Positions 45,332 to 55,882 of a stretch of DNA of 64,000 nucleotides are shown here, piece by piece (position 1 is the first letter of the stretch; the number at the start of each line of letters is the position of its first letter). This DNA is from Plectosphaerella cucumerina. Lineage: Eukaryota; Ascomycota; Sordariomycetes; Glomerellales; Plectosphaerellaceae. The stretch is from positions 372,001-436,000 of the forward strand of contig JAGPXD010000005.1 of assembly GCA_020746995.1 (NCBI GenBank). The letters are read 5' to 3'. Both the position numbers and the translations under genes were made by a program. The notes below the pieces were generated by a model, which searched no databases, was not told the origin of the DNA, and saw only the letters and a list, made by a program, of their open reading frames with translations.

Positions 45332-45639
45332 CTTCCCACGGTGAGCGAGCGTATGTTGCTTTGGTCAAGGTGAGGAAGAGGTCGACCGAGATGCAGGGTG
45401 CCCCGGGTGTCTTGTCTTCGGCCCCCAATCTCCCCTGTTCAGTGCTGGGAGTGAGGGGTATTGGCGGCTGAGTCGGGGCCGTTCAGGGGTCGCATCGACC
45501 TGCCTCAACATCCTGGACCTCCCCCCTGAGATCTGCCGAATCGTCACACCCTAGTGCTGGCCTGGGATCCAACTCAAAGATCGGCCAGAACGAACCGATC
45601 TCACATTCGTCTGTCTGTTCAAGAACCAGAGTCAACCAG
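45332..45639. promoter_or_regulatory. Bidirectional promoter of bioDA and bioF
   Basis: 308 bp separate the two divergent ATGs, so both genes must share this region. It contains CGG triplets in the array CGG-N6-CGG-N2-CCG at 45465-45481, a candidate target of a zinc-cluster regulator such as the one encoded at 40811-42421. No TATA box is evident. Confidence 0.55.
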
Positions 45640-47107
45640 ATGGATACACCTCTTGAGCCCCTGGGTCTGGAAAAGGCCCTCGAGCAACGCCTCCTCGACC
45701 GCCAGGCTCGCTCCCAGCTCCGTCGCCTAAGCACGTTCCCCTCTACCACCGTCGACTTTTCCTCAAACTCCTACCTCTCCCTCTCCACGATACCAGAGAT
45801 CCGCCAGGCCTTTCTCTCCAGACTCGAGAGTCATGACCCAGCTCTCCCGCTGTTCGGCTCAGGAGGTTCCCGGCTGCTCGATGGCAACTCAACAGAAGCC
45901 GAAGCCCTGGAACGCGAGATCGCCGCCTTCCACAACGCCCCTGCCGGCCTCCTCTTCAACTCGGGTTTCGATGCCAATGTCGGCCTTCTCAGCTGCGTCA
46001 TCCAGCCCGGAGACACGGTCGTCTACGATGAACTCATCCACGCCAGTGCCCACGACGGCATGAGGATGAGCAGGGCCGCACAGAGGGTGCCGTTTCGGCA
46101 CAACACCGTGTCGTCGGCTCAGGGAGGCCCGCTGGGGAGCTTGGCCGAGGTGCTGGCTTCGCTCACGAGGGGCGATGCCGGCAGGGACTATAGGGACGGC
46201 ACCAAGACGATCTTCGTGGCCGTGGAAGCGGTCTACAGCATGGACGGAGATGTCGCACCGCTTCGGGACATCGTAGCTTGCATCAGCCAGTACCTTCCCC
46301 GCGGCAATGGCCGGCTCATCGTCGACGAGGCGCACTCGACAGGGCTCTTCGGCAAAGATGGCCGCGGCCTCGTCTGCGAACTCGGCCTCGAGAGACAAGT
46401 CTTTGCTCGGCTTCACACATTCGGCAAGGCCATGGGGGCTTCGGGAGGTGAGTCAACTGGTGCCCCAGCGATGAGTCGTCCATCCTCGGCTTCAGCCACC
46501 CCCCGGTCGATCGAAGACGAAAGAGTTGAGGCTAACAAAGAACCAACCCCCTGTTGCAGCCATCGTGCTGTGCTCTCCGATCGTCCGAGAGTACCTGGTC
46601 AACTACGCACGAACGCTCATCTACACCACAGCCATGCCACCGGCGTGCCTCGCGGGTATCAAGGTGGCCTACGACTCCTTGACTACAGCTCGAGTCGAGG
46701 CATTGAGGACGCACCTTCGATCACTGACCGCCCACGCCCACGGCCTCCTCTCCTCCGTCTGCGAGGTGCATCGCCGGGACGAGGACCGGGGTCAGGCTAC
46801 CCCGCTCCTCCGCATCGACCCAGCGCCGCCCAGGTCCCCCATCCTCGCCCTGATGAGCGCCCAGCCACGAAGCCTGGCGCGGCACTGCCAGGAGAGGGGC
46901 TTTCTGGTGCGGCCCATTGTCGCACCGACAGTCCCCAGGGGCAGCGAGCGGGTCAGGATCTGCCTGCACGCTGGCAACACGCGGGAGCAGGTCGAGGGGC
47001 TGGCGCGGGCGGTGGACGAGTGGGCGAGGGGTGAGCAGCAGCTCGGCGCAGGTGGTGAGGGATTTCGGGACATGCAGATGCAGGCACCAGACAAGCCCCG
47101 GCTCTAG
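45640..47107 (+). CDS. bioF: 8-amino-7-oxononanoate (KAPA) synthase
   Basis: Exons 45640-46447 and 46560-47107, with a 112-nt intron (GTGAGT...GCAG), give 451 aa. Alpha-oxoamine synthase features: FSSNSYLSLS near 40, GSGGSRLLDGNS, ELIHASAHDGMRMS, VEAVYSMDGDVAPL, VDEAHSTGLFG, and the PLP-lysine segment HTFGKAMGASG at the splice junction, continuing AIVLCSP. The reaction condenses pimeloyl-CoA with alanine to KAPA, the first ring-forming step of biotin synthesis. Fungal KAPA synthases are known to be peroxisomal. The C-terminal tripeptide PRL here resembles a weak type-1 peroxisomal signal. Divergent from bioDA; bioB follows in the same direction. Confidence 0.94.
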
Positions 47108-47797
47108 CTGCTGCGAGGCCCCGAGATTTGACACTGTTGTGCCTATTTGTCTGACATGTGCGGGCCGCCCTCAACGTGCTGCTCAACGCTGAGTGCTGGG
47201 CTTTGAGTTCTGCCGAGCCACGGCGATCACGGGCACTAACGACGGACCCCTGAAGGGTCGCAAGGGGTTCGTCAGGGGAGGGGCAACGCTGTTGGTTTAT
47301 TCCCGTACAGCCGTACAGTTACGGAGTCGTCTCGGTTGACCGGCTCTCAAGGGCTCCCCCCGCGCTAATCCCACAACGACCTCTGTTGCGCCAACGGCTC
47401 CTTTTAGATGGTCATCCTCGGGTTTCTCCATGAGCTCTGAGAGGACGGCGTGGGGGCTGTGTGGGCCAAAGGTGAGCCGGAAAGGTGTCTGGGCTCGCAT
47501 AGAGCTGTTGCGGACAGGCAGAGGACAACGACTTGCAGCCGATGGTACGCGCCCAGCATGCGAGGGGGGCCCAGGGAGGACACCACCCCGCACTCAACAA
47601 GCTCTGGCCGTGCTTCAGTCTCAGCTGCGAGATGCCTGCATCCCGTCGACCGTGGCTTGTGGGTGCTGCACTGGGCTGGGGTGGTTTGAGTCCTCGAGGT
47701 CTCAGGCTGGGTTGAGCTCGTCTGTCACCCCTCCTTCCATCTTCCCCCTCAGTTGAGCCTCCTTCTGAGAACCTCTCGCCCCCAGAACACCACAAAC
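47108..47797. promoter_or_regulatory. Intergenic between bioF and bioB
   Basis: 690 bp with no recognised gene. It includes the bioF 3' end and the bioB promoter; the 45 bp before the ATG at 47798 are open in frame but lack an ATG. No clear TATA box. Confidence 0.4.
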
Positions 47798-49088
47798 ATG
47801 AGTCGAGCCATCACGAGACTGGGTAGGGTCGCCGCGCTCTGCCCGCAGCTCCCCGCGTCTACCGCCGGCAGGGTAGGTGGTGCTGCCCGCATGTCCACTG
47901 TCGTGGAGCACCCCAGAATCCGTACCGCGCCATCACCGCCGCCCCCAGTACCCAATAGCCACGAGGACATTGAGCAACAGAGGCGCCAAAAGGCAAAGGA
48001 GATCCTCGCAAAGGCTGTTGCCGCCACAGCTCCTCGCCATGACTGGACAAAGGAGGAGATTGCGGCCATCTACTACCAGCCCCTCATGGAGCTCACCTAC
48101 CAAGCTGTAAGCGACCACTGGACTTTTTGTAGACATCTTCCACTGACCACTTCCTCCTCTGCAGGCCAACATCCACCGCCGCTTCCACAACCCCGCCGAA
48201 GTCCAGCTCTGCACCCTCATGAACATCAAGACCGGCGGCTGCAGCGAAGACTGCTCCTACTGCGCCCAGTCTACCCGCTACCAGAAAGGCACCGGCCTGG
48301 AAGCCAAGCGGGTGGAATCCGTCGAGTCCGTTCTCGCCGCCGCCCGCGTCGCCCGCGACAAGGGCAGCACACGCTTCTGCATGGGCGCCGCCTGGCGCGA
48401 CATGCGCGGCCGCAAAAACGCCCTTCGCAACATCAAGGCCATGGTCTCGGGCGTCCGCGAGCTCGGCATGGAGTCCTGCGTCACCCTTGGCATGATCGAC
48501 GACGCGCAGGCCCGTGAGCTCAAGGACGCGGGGCTGACGGCGTATAACCACAATGTCGATACGAGCCGCGAGTTTTACCCGTCTGTCATCTCGACGAGGA
48601 CGTATGATGAGCGGCTGAAGACGCTGGGGCATGTGCGCGATGCGGGTATAAACGTCTGTTCCGGAGGAATTCTTGGCCTTGGAGAATCGTCTGAGGACCG
48701 CGTCGGACTGCTGCATACCGTCTCGACCCTGCCCTCGCACCCGGAAAGTTTCCCCGTTAACGCTCTGGTGCCTATCAAGGGCACGCCACTGGGAGACAGG
48801 CCCTTGATTGAGTTTGGCAGCATGCTGCGTACCATTGCTACGGCGCGTCTCATCATGCCCGCGACTATCATCCGCATCGCCGCCGGGCGAAAGACGATGT
48901 CGGAGGAGAAGCAGGCCATGTGCTTCATGGCCGGTGCCAACGCCATCTTCACCGGCGAGAAGATGTTGACGACGGAATGCAACGGGTGGGATGAGGACGC
49001 TGCCATGTTTGGCCGATGGGGGCTGGAGCCGATGAAGAGTTACAGGAAGTCGCCGGTCCCGGAGCAGGCGGGTTGCGTAGATGCATAG
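47798..49088 (+). CDS. bioB: Biotin synthase
   Basis: Exons 47798-48106 and 48165-49088; a 58-nt intron (GTAAGC...GCAG) in phase 0; product 410 aa. The first ~35 residues are Arg/Ala-rich without acid groups (MSRAITRLGRVAALC), a likely mitochondrial targeting sequence. The radical-SAM cluster motif CxxxCxxC is GGCSEDCSYCAQS. Later landmarks are CMGAAWRDM, CVTLGMI, AYNHNVDTS, CSGGILGLGES, VNALVPIKGTP, RIAAGRKTM and GANAIFTGEKMLTT, all typical of BioB. It inserts sulphur into dethiobiotin to form biotin, using SAM and a [2Fe-2S] cluster as sulphur source in mitochondria. It completes the three-gene pathway with bioF and bioDA. Confidence 0.97.
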
Positions 49089-49392
49089 GCAGAGTATCAA
49101 GCTGTGGAAATGAGGTTTAAGCGAACATGGCACGAGGCAAATTTGAAAATTATTTGATTGCACTGGAAGTCTGACTCCATATCCATCCTGCGACTCTGAC
49201 TTCTCCGAATCAATCTATTCCCACAGATGTCCATGTTCGACTTTATACATGTCAAATTCATTTCTATAGCAACATGAGGTCAAACACTAGCAGCCATCAT
49301 TGCCCGACCTGCTACCTGTACTTTATCCTTCCACATCGTTCGATGTTTCCACTTTCTTGGTCGAAGCCTTCTTCCCTTGCTCCTTGTAGTGA
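49089..49392. other. Convergent 3' intergenic region
   Basis: 304 bp between the bioB stop and the stop of the next minus-strand gene, comparatively AT-rich. Nothing recognised. Confidence 0.5.
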
Positions 49393-50659
49393 CTAGGTAT
49401 CGATGGCAAAGACGTCTTCAAAAGTAACTCCCGCGTGTTCTTCATCTTCTTTCTCGAGGGCTGGCTGCGCAGAAACTGACGGATTAGCGTGATCCTCGGC
49501 GTCGGTTGGATCAGATTCGGCTGTGGTAGTGTCGGCCGCGGAAGCGTCGACCATGGCAGGGTCGACTACCGGTGTCTCCGTCGCCTCTTCCTCATTGCCG
49601 TCGTCCTCCCATTCCACGTTTTCGCTCCTGTTGTTGATAATATGACATGCCAGCTTATCGTCCAAAAGCTTGTCAACTCGCCGAAACGTGGCCGTAAACT
49701 CCTCGGCCTCTTTATCGCAACGGAAAATCATCGAGGTGTTCTCAGAATCCACCCTTTGGTAGTGAACCCTGATGAGCATCTCGTTCTTCAACGTCTCCCA
49801 GGGCAGCTTTTTCGTCTGATTTCCGCAGCTGGGACGGTCCTCTGTCTCGATGCACAGCGAGTTCAGGATGTTTTCCATGTTCGGGGTGGCGCCTCCGCTG
49901 AGGGGGGAGGGACGCCTGGGGCTGTAGTCATGGAGCCCCACGAGAAGTTGGTGGAATTGGGGGTTGTTACGGCTGCCGGGGAAGAACATGTCCATGGCTG
50001 ACCAGATCCTCTGAAGGTTGGAGGGAGGACGCCAAGTGCGCTGAGCGCCGGGGAGGGAGGTGGTGTCCATTTTGAGGACGTTCAGGAGGAAATTCCCTTG
50101 TTGAGTTCGATTGTCGGATAGTACGGTGTTAGTCGTACTGCAGAATGTGTTGCTTCGATGGGACCAAGTGAGAGAATTGCAGGCCTGGACCAGTTTATAC
50201 GTCAGATACGTGCCTGGGCTGAGCATGGACCAGAACTTCGTGCACTGAACAAACACGCCACCATTCGGGCCTCAAATTGTGGTTTCGTGGTGACAGCACT
50301 TGTATGACCAGCCACATGGCGAAGACAGATTGGCGCCACTGATAGAAGAAGTTCTCATCGGCGGCCATCAAGAGGTACGAAACTCGCCCACATCCATGGT
50401 TCCATGCATATGAGTCTTTCATGCTCCAGCCTCCAAGGCTTTGTGACATGTTCAATCGGCAGTCTGAGTTCTCTGCACTGCAAACAGTATGACTGACATC
50501 AGACTGGAGAATTAGGTAGTCGTTGAAGACACAGACGATGTCCTTGGCATCGTACAAAGCACATGGGTGGCGGACGCATTGTCTATCATCACAAAACAGG
50601 AGGCTTGAGTTTCCAAGCTTGCGATTGAAAGACTTGAATTTGTCCAGACACAGAATCAT
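49393..50659 (-). CDS. Hypothetical protein, two-exon model
   Basis: I do not recognise this protein. Two long frames, 50659-50300 and 50244-49393, can be joined by a 55-nt intron (GTGCTG...TTCAG, phase 0) to give 403 aa. The first exon is rich in Cys, Trp and Asn. The second has an RTWRPPSNLQRIWSAMD segment, PWETLKNEMLIRVHYQRVDSENTS, and a strongly acidic C-terminal ~80 residues (VEWEDDGNEEEATE, then EKEDEEHAGVTFEDVF). No signal peptide or membrane segment is clear. The donor is not a strong match, and the true start may be further upstream (an open Cys-rich frame exists at 50670-50915) or at the internal MDTTSLPGAQ near 50070. The acidic tail and codon use argue for a real gene. Confidence 0.5.
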
Positions 50660-51045
50660 TTGGAATAAACTATTCTATAAGTTTGTTCAAGGCATGAGAG
50701 GTCGAATGTTGCTCGCAGCATCGCACCCGCCACAACCATTTGACGTTGGTCGTGTTCGGGCAAGCCTCGCCAATCGCTTGAACAATGTCTGACACACACT
50801 GATGAAAACACCGGAAAGTGGTGCAGCTTGCCCGTGTCCTGATGAGATGGGGGAGAGGCTGACATCCATGTGGCGGGTGCAACGCGGCCTGTTCACCAGA
50901 AAGACGACCCAACATCCCTCGTCTGCAGCTTAAGATGCATCAATGCATTGTATCGGCCCTAGATGTACGCTGCCATGCTCCGTAAATGCTCCCAATACTC
51001 CAAAAAGACAGCTAAATGATCCGTCTACATCATAATGCTCGCATC
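50660..51045. other. Intergenic, possible 5' extension of the hypothetical gene
   Basis: 386 bp before the ferric reductase stop. A Cys-rich frame (FRCFHQCVSDIVQAIGEAC) might be an upstream exon of the hypothetical gene, but no convincing splice join was found. Confidence 0.35.
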
Positions 51046-53501
51046 TCACCATGTAAAGCTCTCCTCAAAATATTCAATCCGTGGCGTCACGTCGGCTTGC
51101 GCCTCGACCACCGCCCGTCTCGCGTCGTCAGCCATCCTCGCTGGCCCACACGCCACAACAGCCAGACTCTGCGCACCCGCCTCACGCACTGCCTCGGCTA
51201 CCTCGCCCGCGACGTCCGGCCGGTAGTGCGTCACGCTCGCGGCATCGGGGAAGGCGCGGCGCAGTTCGTCGCCGCCGGGCATGTCACGATGTGTGACGAA
51301 GACGCGGAACGATACCTTGGGGCTTTCGGCTAGGGCGCCGACGTCTCTCGCGAGCACGTCCTCTGCGAGGGCGACCTCCCGGACGGCCCAGACGATGCGG
51401 ATCGTCCGCGTCCGGCTGCTTGAGACTAGCGCGGCGAGGTATGCCAATGGCACCGCGATGCCGCTACCTCCGACGACGAAGAGGACGTTCTCAAAGGTGT
51501 CGAAAGGCTGGGTGTGGCCGTATGGGCCCTCAACGAGCACCCGCAGTGGTGCGGGAGAAGGCCAGGACGAGGCTGCAGCGTCCTTGAGGCGACCTGTGAA
51601 GCCGTCGTACGGCCGAACCAGGAAGGTCATGGATGGCGTCTCGCCAGCATCGCGGGCCAGGCTGATAGCATCGTCCTGCTGCATCAGGGGCGTGTCTTCC
51701 GTCGAGTCCTTGGACGGCCGGCGACGGTGGCCGGTCGAGTAGGCCATGGTGAAGGGGTGGCTCTCCCAGAAGCGGCGGTCGCTGAGAACGTGCAGGTAGT
51801 AGAAGGAACCGGGCTGGGGCTGGTAAAAGCTGGTGGAGTGAGGTATGACAAGGCGCACCATGTTGCTGCTGGGATCGTAGGTGGCCGAGGCCCAGGTGTC
51901 CCAGAAGCGAAGGTTGAAGGAGACGGTGCGGGCCATGCGGAAGACGCGGTCGAGGGCCCAGATGGCGGCGGGGACCCAGCCGAGGAGGTCGTAGCGAGTC
52001 TTGAAGATGGAGACGTGGAGGATCATGGTGACGAGGATGAAGATGGAGAGGCCAATGTGCAGGACGAGGAAGAGCTCATACTGTCTGCGCCGCATCCAAT
52101 AGACGGAAAAGCCGAGGATGAAGCACATGAAGATGGTGGCCTTGGGGGGTTAGTGGATGCTGAATGTGCGAAGAGGTTGGGTACCCACGAGAATGCCGGC
52201 GCACCAGAAAAGCTGCAGATACCAGCTCCAGTAGTAGGTCCATCCTCCCTCTGCACGAGTCAGCGGGGTACTTCGAGGTGTGGTGGAAGAGACATACCAA
52301 TTACGATGAGAATAGTGTAGCCGACGGAGTGAATGACAGCTTGGAGGGTAGCGACCCTTGCGACCCAGCGGTGGAAGTTGTTGAAGGCGGCAAAGTCCCA
52401 GCCGGTCACGTAGGTGACGACGTTGTTGCGCATGCCGAACAGCCAGATGATGGGGAAGTTGGCAAAGGAGATGATGCCAGTGCGGTCGGAGATGTAGCGC
52501 CAGAACTGCGTTTCAATCGACTTGTAGCTGTGAATGGTCAGCGGGGAGATGAGGGAGTGGTGGTGCTGGGTCGGACGCACTAGAGGTTGCCCTCGAAGAA
52601 GCGGTAGCCATGGGCGCAGAAGAAGGTGTTCAGAATGATGAAGACCAGGATGGTGAGACTTTGGATGCGCGGCGGAATGGTACACCAGCCCATGTTTTGG
52701 GCGCAGCGGTAGCCAAAGGTGGCCGGGACGGTGATGTAGCGCTTGAGCCAGATGGCGAAGCGTCCGACGAGGCCGACGGGCTTGGAGTAGCCACCATAGC
52801 GCTGGGCGTAGGCAATGGCCCAGACGAGGCGGCTGATAAGACCGATGATGGCGACGCCAACCCAGAAGATGATCACGGCGGCACTGAGGATTTAGTAAAG
52901 AAGGAGGTCATGATGAGACGGGAGTGCTCACCCGTAGGCGTAGTGGTAGTAGTAGACCACGTCCGTGGCGTCCTGCGTTGGTCAGCCATGGAAACAAAGA
53001 CATGCAAGACTGAGAACCTACCAGGGTATCATATGCATGCTGATACAAGTCCTCTGAAGGCACGAGAAGCTCCGAGGAGAGCAGACCGGCGGAACCCTCC
53101 TCGACACTGAGGTGGTGCAGCTTCGTGACGTCCTCGTCCGAGTAGTGAGCGACAATGTCAAAAGGCAGCATCGACTCGTTGAGATAGCGTTGACAGGTCT
53201 CATTCTGCGATGCCAGCGGCTCAAGCCATGTGGTGACATCAGGTGGAGAGTAGGTCTTGAGACAAAGGTAGAACGACTCGACGCGCAGGCGGCTGAAGCA
53301 GCGCTCGCGCAGCTTGGAGGGCGATGGTCCGAGGTCGTCAAAGTGCACTTGCCAATATGAGAGATCGCAGGCGCCGTAGATGAGGTCACCCATGTAGCCG
53401 GCCGAGGCTGTGGGGAACCATGCCGAGAGGGTGAGGAGGGTGAGGAGGGTAGACGTTGTGGCGGCGGCGGCGGAGGCGGAGAGGGCTGCTGGCGGTCTCA
53501 T
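51046..53501 (-). CDS. Ferric/cupric reductase, plasma membrane (FRE type)
   Basis: Six exons: 53501-53022, 52972-52932, 52883-52581, 52527-52298, 52250-52189 and 52140-51046. The five short introns all keep frame, giving 736 aa. There is a signal peptide (MRPPAALSASAAAATTS..ASA) and an extracellular Cys-bearing domain, then the ferric-reductase membrane core. Haem-ligand His pairs are visible in FNNFHRWVARVATLQAVIHS and LFLVLHIGLSIFILVTMILH. FAD-binding HPFTMAY and NADPH-binding PYGHTQPFDTFENVLFVVGGSGIAVPL follow. The C-terminus VVACGPARMADDARRAV...YFEESFTW is diagnostic. It reduces external Fe3+ (and Cu2+) at the cell surface for uptake. Two ATCWGATAA-type sites sit about 190-210 bp upstream of the ATG. 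Confidence 0.94.
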
Positions 53502-54362
53502 GGCGATGGCTGCCGCGACGGCATCGAGTGACGGTCGCGGCGGGGGTCGATACCCCGGAGGAATGCGGATGCGGACGCGGAATCGGTCGCGACGGTGGTG
53601 GTTGAGTGAGGCCGGGGAATGCAGAGGGAGGCACGAAAAGACGAGAATGTTCAGGGAAAGAATTCGCGGGCCACCCGAGTCAGGCGGAGATCTTATCTGA
53701 TCATCTGATAATCCGAGCGCCGCCCGATGCCCGATGCCGGCCGCACATGCCGCTAGCAACCGGGCTGCATCGCTGCGCCGAGTGGGCTTCCGCCGTTAGG
53801 GCTCCAACGGGGGAGATGTGACCTGGGATCATTCCTGGAGCTGACCGCATGATTTGCGTCCGAGTCGCTTGACCGCTTCGACTTTGGTGCTGCAGACTGG
53901 GGATTGCTCGCCTCGTCTTGTTGTTAGCGCAGCATCCTGTCTGACATGTGCGGATGCGGGCGGGGCCACTAAAATTCTTCGGTGTGCCTCGGTCACTTTC
54001 GGTCAAGCGTCGGAGACCGACTATCTGATCTCGCTTCGATCAGATACCGATCATCGGATGGCACCATCTCTTCGGGGTGTAATTTCATGCAGCTTCGGCT
54101 TCGTTTCTGGGTCCTGGGCCATAATCTGAATAGAGCTCGAGTAAGGAGATTCTGTCGGATGATCTGGGCGTCCCTTTTCTTCTTACCACAGGTCATAGAC
54201 TCCTGAAGCCTCCCAACATCCAGCAGGTGAGGGGATCTGCTGACTCAGCGAGCATCTCCAGCTTCGCCAACCGAGGTCCCTCCCTCTCATCGCCATGATC
54301 GTGTCACCAGTCTCTCAATTGAGCCAATAACGTGTTCTACTACCAACTGCTCAAATTCCATC
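53502..54362. promoter_or_regulatory. Divergent intergenic region with clustered GATA sites
   Basis: 861 bp between the ferric reductase and ureohydrolase starts. Besides the back-to-back pair at 53693-53711, near-matches TATCTGAT (54022-54029) and ATCAGATA (54039-54046) occur closer to the ureohydrolase. No coding sequence is recognised. Confidence 0.55.
53693..53711. promoter_or_regulatory. Back-to-back SreA/SRE-type iron GATA sites
   Basis: TTATCTGAT (53693-53701) is the reverse complement of ATCAGATAA. One base later ATCTGATAA follows (53703-53711). Both match ATCWGATAA, the published consensus of the fungal iron-responsive GATA repressors SreA and SRE, which silence iron-uptake genes when iron is sufficient. 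They lie 192-210 bp upstream of the ferric reductase ATG. Confidence 0.7.
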
Positions 54363-55882
54363 ATGCGATTGATCTACTACGCATGTCTCGCCCTCCTCCA
54401 GGGCACCGCAACGGCCCAACTCGCCCCCCACCGTGACCAGACCATTCTCCACCCCCAGGGCGATGACCTCGACCTCACCGATAGCGGCTACTACTTCGGA
54501 ATCAGCACCTTTGCCCATACCAAATACGTCAATTGTTTCTCAGACGCTGAAATCAATGACTCGCGATACGACATTGCCATCATCGGCGCCCCTCATGATA
54601 CCGTTCGTGCTGACCCCTCCTAGACCTCCACCATCCCCCATGCTGACATTCGGCAGACAACCACCGGCCGCCCCGGCGCCCGTTTCGGCCCCAACGGCAT
54701 CCGCTCCGGTAGCCAGAGGAAGGGTCCGACATGGAGCATCTACACTGGCATGCTTCTCATCCCCGTCGGCCCCATCGCACCCAGCTGACCCATGACCCAT
54801 CCAGACCGCAACCCCCTCGCGAGCTGGGCCACCATCGTCGACTGCGGCGATGCCCACCTCACCTGGCTCGACAACAAAGTCGCATTGCAACGCCTTGACA
54901 AAGCCCACCGAGTAATCTCTATGACGCCCCCCTCCCTCGCCTCGAGACAACAACGCTGACCCTCGGACAAAGGTCGTCGCCAGCCGCCCCGCTGCCAACT
55001 CGTCCGTCTCTGCCACACCCCGGATCTTGACCCTTGGTGGTGATCACACCACTACTCTTTCTGCCCTCCGCTCCACGCACGACAAGTGGGGGCCTGTTTC
55101 GGTCATCCACTTTGACAGCCACCTTGGTGCGTGTTTGAGACTACGTGAATGAATGAGGAGACATCAATTCTGACGCGCGACAGACACCTGGGACCCGGCA
55201 GTGCTCGGTAAGGCACCTTCATCCTTCGGACAGGGACCGACTAACATCTTCAAGGGGGCGACATATCAGACTACGCCGGCATGAATCATGGCACCTTCCT
55301 CCACGTGGCACATGAAGAGGTATGCTCATCTCGTGCACACCTCACTTGGCGTTGCTAAGCCCTCTAGCACCTCATTCTCAACTCCTCCGTGCACGCTGGC
55401 ATCCGCGCCCCCGTCGTCCGCCGCAAAGGTGACCTGCGCAACGACATCCGCTGCGGCTTCGAGATTGTAACCGCCAGGGCTATCGACAAGCTCGGCGTCG
55501 ACGGCGTCGTCGCCAAGATCCGTGACCGCGTTGGTGACTCCAAGGTCTACATCAGCGTCGACATTGATGTTTTGGATCCCGCATTCGCTCCAGGTAAGCC
55601 TGGCCCCTCGCGTCGAGCAACCCTTCCTAAAGTCGGCCTTCAGGAACCGGCACGGCAGAGCCCGGCGGCTGGTCTACTCGTGAGCTCATCGCCATCCTCG
55701 ACGGTCTCGAAGGCCTGCCCATCGTTGGCGCCGATGTCGTCGAAGTGGCCCCCGCTTACGACACGAACGGCGAGATCACGGTTCTGGCGGCGGCAGAAAT
55801 TGCGTACAGTCTCATCGATCTCATGGTGCTGACGCCGGTTCGGTCCAAGGCAGATGCAGACAACGCCGTGGATCTGGAATAG
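54363..55882 (+). CDS. Secreted ureohydrolase, agmatinase-like
   Basis: Eight exons: 54363-54602, 54657-54747, 54805-54911, 54973-55126, 55184-55207, 55255-55319, 55368-55593 and 55644-55882. Every join keeps frame and gives 381 aa. A signal peptide opens the protein (LIYYACLALLQGTATAQ). Arginase/agmatinase metal motifs are present: LGGDHTTT, HFDSHLDTWDP, NHGTF, and VDIDVLDPAFAPGTGT across the last intron. DSHLD has Ser where bacterial enzymes usually have Ala. Agmatinase splits agmatine to putrescine and urea; related fungal secreted members are uncharacterised and could act on other guanidino compounds. Intron 2 (54748-54804) uses a GC donor (CTG/GCATGC) if the model is right. Exon 5 is only 24 nt. 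Confidence 0.85.

Noticed and set aside
48093..49163. 356-codon minus-strand frame over bioB
   Set aside because: Antisense to an unmistakable biotin synthase; no recognised domain.
53706..54061. Repeated GATC/GATA-like words taken at first as a small inverted-repeat element (MITE)
   Set aside because: No target-site duplication or terminal inverted repeats of useful length; better explained as GATA factor sites.
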